Below are positions 37,687 to 49,291 of a DNA stretch of 64,000 bases, piece after piece; within the stretch, counting starts at the first letter, position 1, and every line of letters begins with the position of its first letter. The notes below the pieces were generated by a model. The model made no database searches, was not told where the DNA came from, and worked only from the letters and a program-made list of their open reading frames with translations. Source of the stretch: Shinella sp. XGS7 (lineage in GTDB: Bacteria > Pseudomonadota > Gammaproteobacteria > Burkholderiales > Burkholderiaceae_C); the NCBI RefSeq assembly GCF_020535565.1, contig NZ_CP084758.1, positions 4,787,001 through 4,851,000 of the forward strand, in the 5' to 3' direction. Made by a program: the position numbers and the translations under genes.

Positions 37687-39204
37687 ATGCGGGCCATGGA
37701 CCGTCTGGCCGAACAGGTGGTGGCGTGGCACAACCGCAACCCCCTGGCAAAGCGCATCAGCATTTACGACGTCCACACCATCGGTGTGGTGGCCCTGCCC
37801 TTTGTTGGGGGCAGCGCTGCGGCTCATCCCGAGGCCGGTGCCGCGGCGCCGGACGCGCCGCGCGAACCGGTCATGGATCCGCTGCCACAGGCGGATGCCG
37901 CGCCAGCCGATGAGGCCGGCCCGCAAGACGACGGGCCAGCGCCTCAAGAGCCAGCTGCCGCTGCCGCCGCAGCCACTCCCGATGCCGGCCCCACCATGCC
38001 CGCCCAGCTGGCCTCGCCAGCGGCGGCAACCAAGCCCCTGCCCGCCTGGCTGCGCTGGCGGCCCGGCCCGCTGCGCGCCTGGCTGCCGGACCCGGCCCGA
38101 CCCTACGCCCTGTTCAGCGAGCGCTTCATCAACCGGCTCTCGGCCGGCCGCGTTGCGCGATTTGCCGCCGCCCACGGCCATGCCAGCCCGCCCGGCGCGG
38201 CCGACTGGCCGCAGCGCGCCATCCCCATCGACGAGCGCCTGATGGCCAAGGCCGCCAAGCGCGGTCTGGGCAGCTGGCCCTACGAGATCTATCTGATCAG
38301 TGCCGGCGTGGATGCCGGCGCCTCGCGCACCCGGGTGCTGATGGCCTCTGGTGCCGACCGCCAGCTCCGGGTGCTGGGCCGGCGCTGCCTCAACCCCCTG
38401 GCCCTGGCCGTGGTGGGCGCCCTGCTGCTGCTCTTTGTGGGCGCTCCGGCGCTCTGGCTGGCCGGCCGCCACAAGGCGGCGGAGGAGCCGGCCGCGGCGG
38501 CGGCTTCGGCACCGGTTCTTGCCGCCTCGGCGGCAGCCAGTGCCCCGCCGGCCGCCGCCATGGCCAGTGCCCCGGCCAGTGCGCCCGCCAGCGACGCCGC
38601 CTCGGCCGCGCCCGCCGCCGAAGCCGCCAGCACCCCGGCCTCCGAAGCCGCCGCGGCCAGCGCCGCCTCGGCACCGGCGCCCGAGGCCAGCGAAGCCACA
38701 CCCGACATCCGCCCGCAGCTGGTGCCGCGCCGCGAGGGCCGCAACGAGCGCCCGCCGCTGGGCAGCACGGCGGCTTCGGCGCCCGGTGCCCCCGCCAAGC
38801 CCGCGGCAACGGCCGCCAGTGCGGCCAGCGAGAAACCTCAGCAGAGCAAGGAAACGCCCAAGTCCGCCCCGGCCCGCAGCCCCGAACGCGCCCTCAACAA
38901 GGAGGAACCGGCGGACAAGCCCAGCGTGCGCGGCGGCGGCAGCAGCACAGCCCCGGGCGCCAAGCAGGTGGCCCTGGTGAGCCCGGCCGTCGCCAGCAAG
39001 GCGGAGGCCGAGGCCGCGCTGGAGCGCATGCGCGGCATGCTGGAGCAGACGGTGCGCGACCCGCAAAGCCTGCAGGGTCAGGTCTTCCGCACGCATGAAG
39101 GCTGGCGGGCCGCCATCTGGCCCTTTGCCACCCGCGAGGAGGCCCAGCTGATCAATGCCACCCTGGTGGCACGGGGCTTGCGAACCCGAGCGGTCGATTT
39201 CTAG
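37687..39204 (+). CDS. Single-pass membrane protein with Ala/Pro-rich linker and SPOR-like C-terminus, 505 aa
   Basis: One membrane helix lies at about residues 237-257, with an N-terminal cytoplasmic half containing a proline/alanine-rich stretch (50-118) and a long Ala/Pro/Ser-rich periplasmic linker (260-430). The last 75 residues (VFRTHEGWRAAIWPFATREEAQLINATLVARGLRTRAVDF at the end) resemble a SPOR repeat, a domain that binds septal peptidoglycan. It interrupts the urease operon between ureC and ureE and has no evident role in urea hydrolysis. ATGs at 37687 and 37696 are both possible. Confidence 0.7.
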   Translation: MRAMDRLAEQVVAWHNRNPLAKRISIYDVHTIGVVALPFVGGSAAAHPEAGAAAPDAPREPVMDPLPQADAAPADEAGPQDDGPAPQEPAAAAAAATPDAGPTMPAQLASPAAATKPLPAWLRWRPGPLRAWLPDPARPYALFSERFINRLSAGRVARFAAAHGHASPPGAADWPQRAIPIDERLMAKAAKRGLGSWPYEIYLISAGVDAGASRTRVLMASGADRQLRVLGRRCLNPLALAVVGALLLLFVGAPALWLAGRHKAAEEPAAAAASAPVLAASAAASAPPAAAMASAPASAPASDAASAAPAAEAASTPASEAAAASAASAPAPEASEATPDIRPQLVPRREGRNERPPLGSTAASAPGAPAKPAATAASAASEKPQQSKETPKSAPARSPERALNKEEPADKPSVRGGGSSTAPGAKQVALVSPAVASKAEAEAALERMRGMLEQTVRDPQSLQGQVFRTHEGWRAAIWPFATREEAQLINATLVARGLRTRAVDF

Positions 39205-39228
39205 CCGTTCTGGCCTACAGTGGCCCCC

Positions 39229-39891
39229 ATGCTGACCGTCAACAAACTCCTCCCCCAAGGGCGCGGCCTGGCCGCCGTCCTCCTCAAGCGTGCGCCCCAG
39301 GTCGAGCTGGACTGGGATGTGCGGCAGAAAAGCCGTTTCGATGCCAGCGACAGCCAGGGCCGGGCGCTGGCCGTCTTTCTGCCCCGCGGCAGCGTGGTGC
39401 GCGGCGGTGATGTGCTGGTGGCCGAGGACGGCAGCCTGATCCGCGTGCTGGCCGCGCCGCAGCCGGTGCTGGAGGTGCGGGCCTGTGCCGAGCACGGCAG
39501 CCCATTTGATCTGCTGCGTGCCGCCTACCACCTGGGCAACCGCCATGTGCCCCTGGAGCTCAAGCCCGACCACCTGAAGCTGGAGCCCGACCATGTGCTG
39601 GCCGAGATGCTGCGCATGATGCACCTGGTGGTGAGCGAAACCCAGGCCGCTTTCGAGCCGGAGTCCGGTGCCTATGGCAACGAGAGCCACAGCCATGGTG
39701 GCGGTCACGGTCATGCTCACAAGCACGAGCCTGCTCACGAGCACGCCCATGTGCACGGCCCCGGCTGCGGGCACGATCACGCGCATGAGCACGCTGCCGC
39801 GCCGGCACCGCGCGGCAAGCCGCTGAACATTGCCGTGACGGCAGCCCCGGCGGCCCAGCCGCATGTGCACGGCCCCGGCTGCAAGCACTGA
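39229..39891 (+). CDS. ureE: Urease accessory protein UreE with His-rich tail
   Basis: UreE is the nickel metallochaperone that hands Ni(II) to UreG. The core shows [24 protein letters not shown] and the conserved [13 protein letters not shown] motif with the dimer-interface His. After about residue 145 the protein becomes a metal-storage tail rich in His ([32 protein letters not shown]) ending CKH. The ATG at 39229 is chosen over an upstream GTG at 39220. 220 residues, long because of the tail. Confidence 0.94.
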   Translation: MLTVNKLLPQGRGLAAVLLKRAPQVELDWDVRQKSRFDASDSQGRALAVFLPRGSVVRGGDVLVAEDGSLIRVLAAPQPVLEVRACAEHGSPFDLLRAAYHLGNRHVPLELKPDHLKLEPDHVLAEMLRMMHLVVSETQAAFEPESGAYGNESHSHGGGHGHAHKHEPAHEHAHVHGPGCGHDHAHEHAAAPAPRGKPLNIAVTAAPAAQPHVHGPGCKH

Positions 39892-39904
39892 ACCGCCCCG
39901 CCCC

Positions 39905-40630
39905 ATGCCCCGCGTGCGCCCCCCCGCCGCGCCGGTGAGTGCCGGCGCCTGGCTGCAGCTGATGCAGCTGGCCTCCCCCGCTCTGCCGGTCGGAGGCTTC
40001 AGTTACTCAGAAGGCCTGGAGGCCGCCGTGGACAGCGGCCAGGTCGGCAACGAGGCCCAGGCCCGGCAATGGCTGCTGGACCAGCTGGCCCTGGCCCTGG
40101 GCCGGGCCGATCTGCCCGCCTGCGCCGCCGCCATGCGGGCCTGGCAGCGCGAGGACGCGGGCCGGGTGCAGGCCCTCAATGACTGGGTGCTGCAGACCCG
40201 CGAGACCCGCGAGCTGCGCCTGCAGAGCGAGCAGATGGGGCGCTCCCTGCTGGAGTGGCTGCGCAACCGCGGCGATGCCGCAAGACCTGACACCGCCCGA
40301 CGCCTTCAGACCCTGGCGGCCCTGCGCCCGGCGCCCAGCTGGCCCGTGGCCTTCGGCCTGGCCGCCGCGCTGACGGGCGCCCCGCTGCGCGAAGCCATGC
40401 TGGCCCACGCTTTCGGCTGGGCCGAGAACCTGGTGGCTGCGTCCATCAAGGCCGTGCCCCTGGGCCAGAGCGCGGGCCAGCGCATGCTGGAAGCCCTGGG
40501 CGAGGCGATCCCCGCCGTGGTGGACGCGGCGCTCGCGCAGACCGAGAGCGAGCGCCAGGCTTTCAGCCCCGGCCTGGCCATCCTCTCGGCCCGGCACGAG
40601 GCCCAGTACTCGCGGCTCTTCAGGTCCTGA
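39905..40630 (+). CDS. ureF: Urease accessory protein UreF
   Basis: UreF bridges UreD and UreG in the nickel-insertion complex. Family blocks are [25 protein letters not shown] (about residues 20-44), [19 protein letters not shown] (about 98-116) and the C-terminal [11 protein letters not shown]. 241 residues. It is the last urease gene here: the next gene, argJ, converges on it with no gap, so ureG does not follow as it normally would. Confidence 0.95.
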   Translation: MPRVRPPAAPVSAGAWLQLMQLASPALPVGGFSYSEGLEAAVDSGQVGNEAQARQWLLDQLALALGRADLPACAAAMRAWQREDAGRVQALNDWVLQTRETRELRLQSEQMGRSLLEWLRNRGDAARPDTARRLQTLAALRPAPSWPVAFGLAAALTGAPLREAMLAHAFGWAENLVAASIKAVPLGQSAGQRMLEALGEAIPAVVDAALAQTESERQAFSPGLAILSARHEAQYSRLFRS

Positions 40631-41860
40631 TCAGGAGCGGTAGTCGGCGTTGATGCTGACGTAGTCGTGGCTGAGGTCGCAGGTCCAGACCGTGGCCTCG
40701 GCAATGCCGCGGTGCAGATTCACGCGCACCGTGATCTCGCTTTGCTTCATCACGCGCTGGCCGTCTTCCTCGCGGTAGGCCGGGTGGCGGCCGCCCTTGG
40801 TCACCACATGCACATCGTCCAGGTGCATCTCGATCAGGGTCTGGTCCAGATCGGCGATGCCGGCATAGCCCACCGCGGCCAGGATGCGGCCCAGGTTCGG
40901 GTCGCTGGCGAAGAAGGCGGTCTTGACCAGGGGCGAGTGGGCGATGGCATAGGCGGCCAGCTGGCACTCGGCCACATCGCGGCCACCCTCGATTCTGACG
41001 GTGATGAACTTGGTGGCGCCCTCGCCGTCGCGCACGATGGCCTGGGCCAGCTGCTGCGACACGGCGATCACGGCCTCGCGCAAGGCCTGACCCTCGGCAC
41101 TGGCCAGGGACTCGATGCGGGCATGAGCCGCCTTGTGCGTGGCGATCAGCACGAAGCTGTCATTGGTGGAGGTGTCGCCGTCGATGGTGATGCGGTTGAA
41201 GCTGGCATCGGCCGCCTCGGTCACCAGGGCCTGCAGCAGCTCGGGCGCGATATTGGCGTCGGTGGCCACATAGCCCAGCATGGTCGCCATGTCGGGAGCG
41301 ATCATGCCGGCGCCCTTGGCGATGCCGTTGATGGTGACGGTATGGCCACCGATCTGCACCTGGCGCGAGGCGGCCTTGGGCAGGGTGTCGGTGGTCATGA
41401 TGCCGGCGGCGGCCTCGGCCCAGGCGTCGGGCTTGGCGGCGGCCAGGGCGGCGGGCAGGCCGGCCACGATGCGGTCCACCGGCAGGGTTTCCATGATCAC
41501 GCCGGTGGAGAAGGGCAACACCTGCTCGGGCGCGATGCTCAGCAGACCGGCCAGGGCCGTGCAGCTCTGGCGGGCGCGGGCCAGGCCGTCCTCGCCGGTG
41601 CCGGCATTGGCATTGCCGGTGTTCACCAGGATGGCGCGGATGCCGCGGCCGGCGTCCAGATGCTCACGGCAGATCTGCACCGGCGCGGCGCAGAAGCGGT
41701 TCTTGGTGAAGACGCCGGCCACCGAGCTCCCCTCATCGAGCAGCACCACCGTCAGGTCGCGTCGATCCGCCTTGCGTATGCCCGCCATCGTGACGCCCAG
41801 GCGCAGGCCGGGCACGGGATGGAGGGAGGCAGGGTCGGGGGCGCTGAGGTTGACGGGCAT
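40631..41860 (-). CDS. argJ: Bifunctional glutamate N-acetyltransferase/amino-acid acetyltransferase ArgJ
   Basis: ArgJ recycles the acetyl group from N-acetylornithine to glutamate (cyclic arginine synthesis) and, in the bifunctional form, can also use acetyl-CoA. The precursor is self-cleaved between Ala192 and Thr193 in [17 protein letters not shown], exposing the Thr nucleophile of the small subunit. [23 protein letters not shown] and the end [12 protein letters not shown] are diagnostic. The ATG at 41860 is used; the longer frame reads through the leader. A -10-like box and a leader hairpin lie upstream. Confidence 0.96.
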   Translation of the reverse strand: MPVNLSAPDPASLHPVPGLRLGVTMAGIRKADRRDLTVVLLDEGSSVAGVFTKNRFCAAPVQICREHLDAGRGIRAILVNTGNANAGTGEDGLARARQSCTALAGLLSIAPEQVLPFSTGVIMETLPVDRIVAGLPAALAAAKPDAWAEAAAGIMTTDTLPKAASRQVQIGGHTVTINGIAKGAGMIAPDMATMLGYVATDANIAPELLQALVTEAADASFNRITIDGDTSTNDSFVLIATHKAAHARIESLASAEGQALREAVIAVSQQLAQAIVRDGEGATKFITVRIEGGRDVAECQLAAYAIAHSPLVKTAFFASDPNLGRILAAVGYAGIADLDQTLIEMHLDDVHVVTKGGRHPAYREEDGQRVMKQSEITVRVNLHRGIAEATVWTCDLSHDYVSINADYRS

Positions 41861-41901
41861 GGCGGTCTCGCGATGAAGGGGAACAGGTCGAGGAATGAAC
41901 A

Positions 41902-41954
41902 GGGCCGGCACAGCCGGCCCGGGAAACCCGCGAAACGGGATGGCGCGGATTGTA
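41902..41954 (-). promoter_or_regulatory. argJ promoter -10 box and leader hairpin
   Basis: On the minus strand TACAAT occupies 41949-41954, 89 bases upstream of the argJ ATG; the -35 region is poor. Downstream in the leader a strong hairpin is formed by GGGCCGGC (41902-41909) and GCCGGCCC (41913-41920). Confidence 0.45.
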
Positions 41955-42021
41955 GGGAGAGATTGGGCCCGCGCCTTGTGCGGGCGCAGCCAAGCCCGAG
42001 GCGGGAAGCCCAGACATGACA

Positions 42022-42043
42022 AAGGGCTCCCGCAGGAGCCCTT
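42022..42043 (-). terminator. Terminator-type hairpin after the PEP-CTERM gene
   Basis: AAGGGCTCC (42022-42030) pairs perfectly with GGAGCCCTT (42035-42043). On the minus strand the stem ends in a short TTT tail. A second short stem, GGGCGCC/GGCGCCC at 42060-42076, precedes it. Together they separate the PEP-CTERM gene from argJ. Confidence 0.55.
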
Positions 42044-42085
42044 GCACATCATCATCACCGGGCGCCGATGGCGCCCTGAGGGCGA

Positions 42086-42754
42086 TCAGCCGCGGCGCTG
42101 GCGGCGGCGCGCCACAAAGCCCACGGCACCCAGGCCGGCGAGCAGCATGGCGTAGGTGCCGGGCTCGGGGACGGCCGAGACGGTGACCAGGTCTTGGTAG
42201 ACCGAGTTTTCCAGCTTGGTCAGCTTGTACTTGGCCGGCCCCTCGTAGCGATCGGCAGCCAGCAGGAAACCATTCACCTTGTTCAGGAAATCCGCGTCCT
42301 GCTGAGCCGTGCTGTCGGCGTTCAGATAGCCGAACTGGAACACGCCCTGGGACACATCCAGACGCGCACCAGGCGCCTCGTGCGTGATCTCCCAGACGGC
42401 CGTCTGGAAGGCCGCGCGATCCAGGTCCGAGCTCAGGCGGCTGTAGCTGGTGGAGAACAGGCCTTGCAGCTGGCGCGACTGGGGGGCGCTGAAGCTGCCC
42501 ACGGTGTAGCTCTGTACGCCGCTCAGGGAGTGGCTTTGAGCGTACTCCACGCAGAAGGCCTCGAAGGAAGCGCCACCGCTGAGCTGGTACTGCATGCCAC
42601 CGGCCATATAGTCCTCGCTGGTCGCACCGTCCAGCACCAGGGTGATGGCCTCACCCACCGTGCCCTTGTACTCGATGTTCAGCACCGTGCCGGCGGCGCT
42701 GGCGCTGCCCATGGCAGCCAAGGACAGAGCGGCGGCAAGAATCGTCTTGTTCAT
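42086..42754 (-). CDS. PEP-CTERM sorting-domain exported protein, 222 aa
   Basis: A signal peptide (MNKTILAAALSLAAMGSASA) and the C-terminal signature VPEPGTYAMLLAGLGAVGFVARRRQRR (PEP motif, hydrophobic helix, Arg-rich tail) show it is an exosortase substrate, cut at PEP and placed at the outer surface or in the matrix. The body contains FEAFCVEYAQSHS and TAVWEITHE, a pattern recurrent in PEP-CTERM proteins. No exosortase gene lies in the window. Confidence 0.88.
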   Translation of the reverse strand: MNKTILAAALSLAAMGSASAAGTVLNIEYKGTVGEAITLVLDGATSEDYMAGGMQYQLSGGASFEAFCVEYAQSHSLSGVQSYTVGSFSAPQSRQLQGLFSTSYSRLSSDLDRAAFQTAVWEITHEAPGARLDVSQGVFQFGYLNADSTAQQDADFLNKVNGFLLAADRYEGPAKYKLTKLENSVYQDLVTVSAVPEPGTYAMLLAGLGAVGFVARRRQRRG

Positions 42755-42787
42755 GAGTTCTCTCGTTTGGATTCCAGGTCGGCCGCT

Positions 42788-43324
42788 TCAGCCGGCGTTG
42801 CGACGGCGGCGCACCAGGGCGAGCACACCCAGGGCAGAGGCGGCCAGGACCAGCGAAGCCGGCTCGGGCACGGCCTGCAAGGAACCGCCACCGCTCAGCG
42901 TGCTGTTGAACTTGGCGCTGTAGTTGCTCATCTGCACCGTGACCTGCCAGTCACCGGCGCTCAGCATCACGGGGCTCAGTGCATAGGTCCATGCCCAGTG
43001 GGAGATGTCCAGCTTCTTGCCGGGCGTGACCCAATGCGAGTCGGTTACCGAGACGAACTTGTATTCGTCGTCAACCAGGTCGAAGAGGTACTGCTCGCTG
43101 CCCTTGCTCAGGGTCACGGACTGCACCAGCACATTGTTCTTCTTGGTGGATTCGGCCTGGATATAGCCGTTGAACAGCGAGTCCTTGCCCACATGCAGGG
43201 TGTAGCTGGAGGACCAGGGTGCCTGACCGTCCAGGGCCTTGGTGTCGAAGGTGACCGGTGCGGCCGAGGCCAGCGTGGCCGACAGGGCCAGGGTCAGGGT
43301 AGCGAGGGCTGCTTGGGGCTTCAT
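42788..43324 (-). CDS. PEP-CTERM sorting-domain exported protein (FxDxF-like), 178 aa
   Basis: The ATG at 43324 opens a signal peptide (MKPQAALATLTLALSATLASA). The body includes YLFDLVDDEYKFVSVTDSHWVTPGKKLDISHW and resembles short FxDxF-type PEP-CTERM proteins. The end AVPEPASLVLAASALGVLALVRRRRNAG is a PEP-CTERM tail. It is in tandem with the other PEP-CTERM gene (33 bp apart) but the two bodies are not alike, so they are not recent duplicates. Confidence 0.85.
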   Translation of the reverse strand: MKPQAALATLTLALSATLASAAPVTFDTKALDGQAPWSSSYTLHVGKDSLFNGYIQAESTKKNNVLVQSVTLSKGSEQYLFDLVDDEYKFVSVTDSHWVTPGKKLDISHWAWTYALSPVMLSAGDWQVTVQMSNYSAKFNSTLSGGGSLQAVPEPASLVLAASALGVLALVRRRRNAG

Positions 43325-43532
43325 GGACAGGTTCTTGCGCCAGGTTTTGTGTAGGGTCTCCGGTGCTGCGGACCTCCCTGCACCGTTGGACTTCACTTTA
43401 GGGGTGAGGGCTTGACATGAGCACCCCTCAACCCAGGGCTCGGGGCTTGAAATGTGCGAACTGCATCACACCCTGGCCCCCCGAGTTGCGGGGGATCTGG
43501 GTGCTGGAGCCTGGCCGTGACCCGCCCCCGCA

Positions 43533-43558
43533 AGAAAAAGCCCGCCACCAGGGCGGGC
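43533..43558 (-). terminator. Intrinsic terminator of secA
   Basis: On the minus strand the stem CCCGCC/GGCGGG (arms at 43552-43557 and 43541-43546) is followed by CTTTTTC (43534-43540). It lies about 25 bases after the secA stop. Confidence 0.75.
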
Positions 43559-43582
43559 CCGCAAGGCATCAGCAGCGTCGGC

Positions 43583-46327
<2,745 letters not shown>

Positions 46328-46574
46328 GCAGCAGCGTCAGAGGTGAGGGCCAAAAGCCAGGGCGTCGCCCGCGGGCGACGCGCGGGGCCATGGGCCTTGC
46401 GGTCTTGTAGGGGATCTGTGGGCCTGGCACTTGGGGCCGGTTCGGGGCATTGCAAGCCGGGTACGGCCCGGCACAAACCCTGAGCCCGCTGGCAGGCCAC
46501 AGAAAAACCCGTCGAGTTTAGCACCGGGGGCATGACGCCCCGACCGGCCCGGGCCGCCCCACTACACTGGCGCC

Positions 46575-46931
46575 ATGCCCAGCTCCCGCCGTTTCACGCC
46601 TGCCCGCGCCGCCGGCACCGGACCTTCAGTACCGGATCCCCAGCCCCTGGTCGACGCGCTCGCGCGCCACCAGGGCCTGGCGCGCCTGGGCCTGCTGCTG
46701 CAGGAGTCGAACCGGCGACTGGCCATCATCGAGGTGGCCCTGCCCGGCGCCATGCGGCGCTTTGTGCGTGCCGGCCCCATTGACGAAGAAGGCTGGACCC
46801 TGCTGGCCGCCAATGCCGCCGTGGCCACCAAGCTGCGCCATCTGCAGCCCCGGCTGCAGGAGCTTCTGGCCGAGGCCGGCATCCCGCCGGCCCAGCTGCG
46901 CATCAAGGTGCTGCAGAGCCCGGGCGGCTGA
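46575..46931 (+). CDS. DUF721/DciA-like protein, 118 aa
   Basis: A small protein beside secA in many beta- and gammaproteobacteria. DUF721 domains (DciA) act as loaders of the replicative helicase DnaB. The visible part (LVDALARHQGLARLGLLLQESNRRLAIIEVALPGAMRRFV ... LRHLQPRLQELLAEAGIPPAQLRIKVLQ) fits the DUF721 helix-beta pattern, though without a search I cannot exclude a different small family. It is divergent from secA with a 247-bp gap (46328-46574) in which no other gene is seen. Confidence 0.7.
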   Translation: MPSSRRFTPARAAGTGPSVPDPQPLVDALARHQGLARLGLLLQESNRRLAIIEVALPGAMRRFVRAGPIDEEGWTLLAANAAVATKLRHLQPRLQELLAEAGIPPAQLRIKVLQSPGG

Positions 46932-46954
46932 GTCGCCGCGCCGAGAAAGCGCCA

Positions 46955-46991
46955 AGAAAAAGCCCCGCCAGCCGGGAAGGCTGCGGGGCTT
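46955..46991 (-). terminator. Intrinsic terminator of the tRNA gene
   Basis: Read on the minus strand, AAGCCCCGCAGCC is followed by TTCC and GGCTGGCGGGGCTT, then TTTCTT: a long GC stem with a T tract, ideally placed 14 bases after the tRNA 3' end. It may also serve the converging DciA-like gene. Confidence 0.8.
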
Positions 46992-47005
46992 GCGTGAATC
47001 AGGAC

Positions 47006-47081
47006 TGGTGCCGGCTGCAGGATTCGAACTCGCGACCTACCGCTTACAAGGCGGTTGCTCTACCAACTGAGCTAAGCCGGC
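47006..47081 (-). tRNA. tRNA-Thr(TGT)
   Basis: The minus strand folds as a standard 76-base cloverleaf with encoded CCA (47006-47008). The acceptor stem is GCCGGCT/AGCCGGC, the D-loop is TTAGCTCAGTTGGTAGAGCAA, the anticodon loop CTTGTAA places TGT in the middle, and the T-arm is GCGAGTTCGAATCCTGC. Anticodon UGU reads ACA/ACG, threonine. Confidence 0.95.
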
Positions 47082-47119
47082 ACGGGTGCTGCCGGGTTGG
47101 ACCCGGTGACCGAGCCGCG

Positions 47120-47125
47120 ATTGTA
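47120..47125 (-). promoter_or_regulatory. -10 box of the tRNA-Thr promoter
   Basis: TACAAT on the minus strand lies 39 bases upstream of the tRNA 5' end in the sspB-tRNA gap. No strong -35 box is seen, so read-through from the sspAB operon may also contribute. Confidence 0.5.
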
Positions 47126-47166
47126 GGGGAAGAAGCGAGCCGCTTCCCCGAAGTCGCGGCCTGGGT

Positions 47167-47739
47167 TTACTTGATGCGCTTGAGCGCCGGGCGTCCGCCG
47201 CCGGGCGCGCCGGGGCCGCCCTCGGGATCGGGCTGCTGCTTGTCGCCGCCCTCTTCCGTGCTGCTCAGCGCCAGCGCCGCCTCCTCGGCCGCGTCGGCCT
47301 CGGGGGCGGGCGCCGGCGCTTCGGCCAGGCGCAGACCGCGCAGCGGCGTCGCCGGCTTGGCCGGCTCCGCCGCCGCGGGGGCGTCGGTCGCGGCGGCCGG
47401 CGCCGGGAAGGCCATGCCCTGGCCGTTCTCGCGGGCATAGATCGCCACCACATGATCCACCGGCACGATGATCTCGCGCGCCGTCCCGCCGAAGCGGGCC
47501 TTGAACTGGATGTGCTCGTTGCCGAGCTCCAGGCCGCTGGTGGCGTCGAAACCGATGTTCAGCACGATCTCGTTATTGCTGACGTACTCCTGCGGCACCT
47601 GCACCGAACGGTCTACATGGACCGCGATATAGGGCGTGAAGCCGTTGTCAGTGCACCAGTCGTGCAAGGCCCGGATGAGGTAGGGCCTGGTCGAGGCGCT
47701 GGAGTTGCCGGCGGAACCGCCGTCGCTGCTGTGATCCAT
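47167..47739 (-). CDS. sspB: ClpXP protease specificity-enhancing factor SspB
   Basis: SspB tethers ssrA-tagged proteins to ClpXP. The core (TRPYLIRALHDWCTDNGFTPYIAVHVD, VPQEYVSNNEIVLNIGFDATSGLELGNEHIQFKARFGG) is intact. The tail is acidic and Ala/Pro-rich and ends in a short basic segment (GGRPALKRIK), the peptide that docks on the ClpX N-domain. 190 residues, longer than E. coli because of the linker. It follows sspA by 13 bp. Confidence 0.95.
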   Translation of the reverse strand: MDHSSDGGSAGNSSASTRPYLIRALHDWCTDNGFTPYIAVHVDRSVQVPQEYVSNNEIVLNIGFDATSGLELGNEHIQFKARFGGTAREIIVPVDHVVAIYARENGQGMAFPAPAAATDAPAAAEPAKPATPLRGLRLAEAPAPAPEADAAEEAALALSSTEEGGDKQQPDPEGGPGAPGGGRPALKRIK

Positions 47740-47752
47740 GGACGCCAGTGTA

Positions 47753-48370
47753 TTACTTGCGCATCACCTTCTCGGAGGGCGTCAGCGCCTCGATATAGGC
47801 CGGGCGCGAGAAGATGCGCTCGGCGTACTTCAGCAGGGGCAGCGCGTTCTTGGACATGTCGATGCCGTAGTAGTCCAGACGCCACAGCAGCGGGGCGATG
47901 GCCACGTCCAGCATGGAGAAGTCGTCGCCCAGCATGTACTTGTTCTTCAGGAAGATAGGCGCCAGCTGGGTCAGGCGGTCGCGAATCTGGGCGCGGGCCT
48001 TCTCCAGCTGCTTGTCGGTCGCCTTGACGGCCTGGCTGCGGCCTTCCAGCACGTTGACGTGAGCGAACAGTTCCTTCTCGAAATTCAGCAGGAACAGGCG
48101 CACGCGGGCGCGGGCCACCGGATCGCCGGGCATCAGCTGCGGATGCGGGAAGCGCTCGTCGATGTACTCGTTGATGATGTGCGACTCGTACAGGATCAGG
48201 TCGCGCTCAACGAGGATGGGCACCTCGTTGTAGGGGTTCATCAGCGCGATGTCTTCGGGCTTGGCGAAGAGATCGACGTCACGGATTTCGAAGTCCATGC
48301 CCTTCTCGAACAGCACAAAGCGGCAACGGTGCGAATAGGGGCAGGTGGTTCCAGAGTAAAGCACCATCAT
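47753..48370 (-). CDS. sspA: Stringent starvation protein A, glutathione S-transferase fold
   Basis: SspA binds RNA polymerase and alters transcription during starvation and acid stress. The protein starts MMVLYSGTTCPYSHRCRFVLFEKGMDFEIRDVDL and has the N-terminal thioredoxin-like domain plus an all-helical C-terminal domain (DDFSMLDVAIAPLLWRLDYYGI). ATGs at 48370 and 48367 are tandem; GGGAG precedes them. Genes petABC lie upstream and sspB downstream, an order conserved in betaproteobacteria. Confidence 0.95.
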   Translation of the reverse strand: MMVLYSGTTCPYSHRCRFVLFEKGMDFEIRDVDLFAKPEDIALMNPYNEVPILVERDLILYESHIINEYIDERFPHPQLMPGDPVARARVRLFLLNFEKELFAHVNVLEGRSQAVKATDKQLEKARAQIRDRLTQLAPIFLKNKYMLGDDFSMLDVAIAPLLWRLDYYGIDMSKNALPLLKYAERIFSRPAYIEALTPSEKVMRK

Positions 48371-48482
48371 GGCGGCAGGCTCCCGAAAAGTCAGAGGGGT
48401 CAAAAAGCAAACGCAGTGGGTGGTCCGGACGACCCTCCCCACTGCGATAACGGTCCCGGTTTACACCGGGCCCGGTCGACGT

Positions 48483-49268
48483 TTATTTAACGTCTTTCCA
48501 GTACGACGCATTCAAGCGCCAGGCAAACAGGGTGAACACGGACAGGAACAGCAGCACCAGCACACCCAGGCGGAAACGCTGCCCTTGCGCGGGCTCGCCC
48601 ATCCACTGCAGGTAGGCCACCAGGTCGGCCACCGCCTGGTCATACTGAGCCGGACTCAGGCTGCCGGGGGTGAGCTGCTCGAAGCCCTTGAACACATGCA
48701 CGGTCTTGGCATGGTCATGCGGATCGGGCTCCTCGGCAAACTTGGCAGCGCGCTGGCCTTGCAGCTCCCACATCACATGCGGCATGGCGACGCTGGGGAA
48801 GGCCAGGTTGTTCCAACCGGTGGCCTTGGTCTCGTCGCGGTAGAAGGTCCGCATATAGGTGTAGAGGTAGTCGGCACCCGAGCCCTTGGCCCCGTCGGCG
48901 CGCGAGCGCGCAATCACGGTCAGGTCGGGCGGGGTGGCGCCAAACCAGTCCTTGGCCTGCTTGGGGTCCAGCGAAACCTTCATGGTCTCGCCCACCTTGT
49001 CGCCGGCGAAGAGCAGATTGCTCTTGATCTGGGCTTCGCTGAGGCCCAGGTCACGCAGGCGGTTGTAGCGCATGAAGGCTGCCGAGTGGCAGTTCAGGCA
49101 GTAGTTGACGAAAAGCTTGGCGCCGTGCTGCAGCGCCGCCATGTCCGTCATCTTCTCCTGGGGGAACTTGTCCCAGTCGATGCCGCCGCCCGAGGCTTGC
49201 ACCCCGCAGGCCAGTCCCAGTCCTGCCGATGCAGCGATCAGCAGCTTCGCGATGATTTTCTTCATCAT
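48483..49268 (-). CDS. petC: Cytochrome bc1 complex, cytochrome c1
   Basis: Cytochrome c1 carries electrons from the Rieske centre to cytochrome c. The signal peptide (MMKKIIAKLLIAASAGLGLACG) is followed by the haem-binding motif CLNCH (Cys57, Cys60, His61) and a candidate Met ligand in VAMPHVMWEL. A C-terminal anchor helix (RLGVLVLLFLSVFTLFAWRL) holds it in the membrane. 261 residues. Third gene of the petABC operon. Confidence 0.96.
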   Translation of the reverse strand: MMKKIIAKLLIAASAGLGLACGVQASGGGIDWDKFPQEKMTDMAALQHGAKLFVNYCLNCHSAAFMRYNRLRDLGLSEAQIKSNLLFAGDKVGETMKVSLDPKQAKDWFGATPPDLTVIARSRADGAKGSGADYLYTYMRTFYRDETKATGWNNLAFPSVAMPHVMWELQGQRAAKFAEEPDPHDHAKTVHVFKGFEQLTPGSLSPAQYDQAVADLVAYLQWMGEPAQGQRFRLGVLVLLFLSVFTLFAWRLNASYWKDVK

Positions 49269-49291
49269 GATTCTTGGCTCTCCGATGCTGT

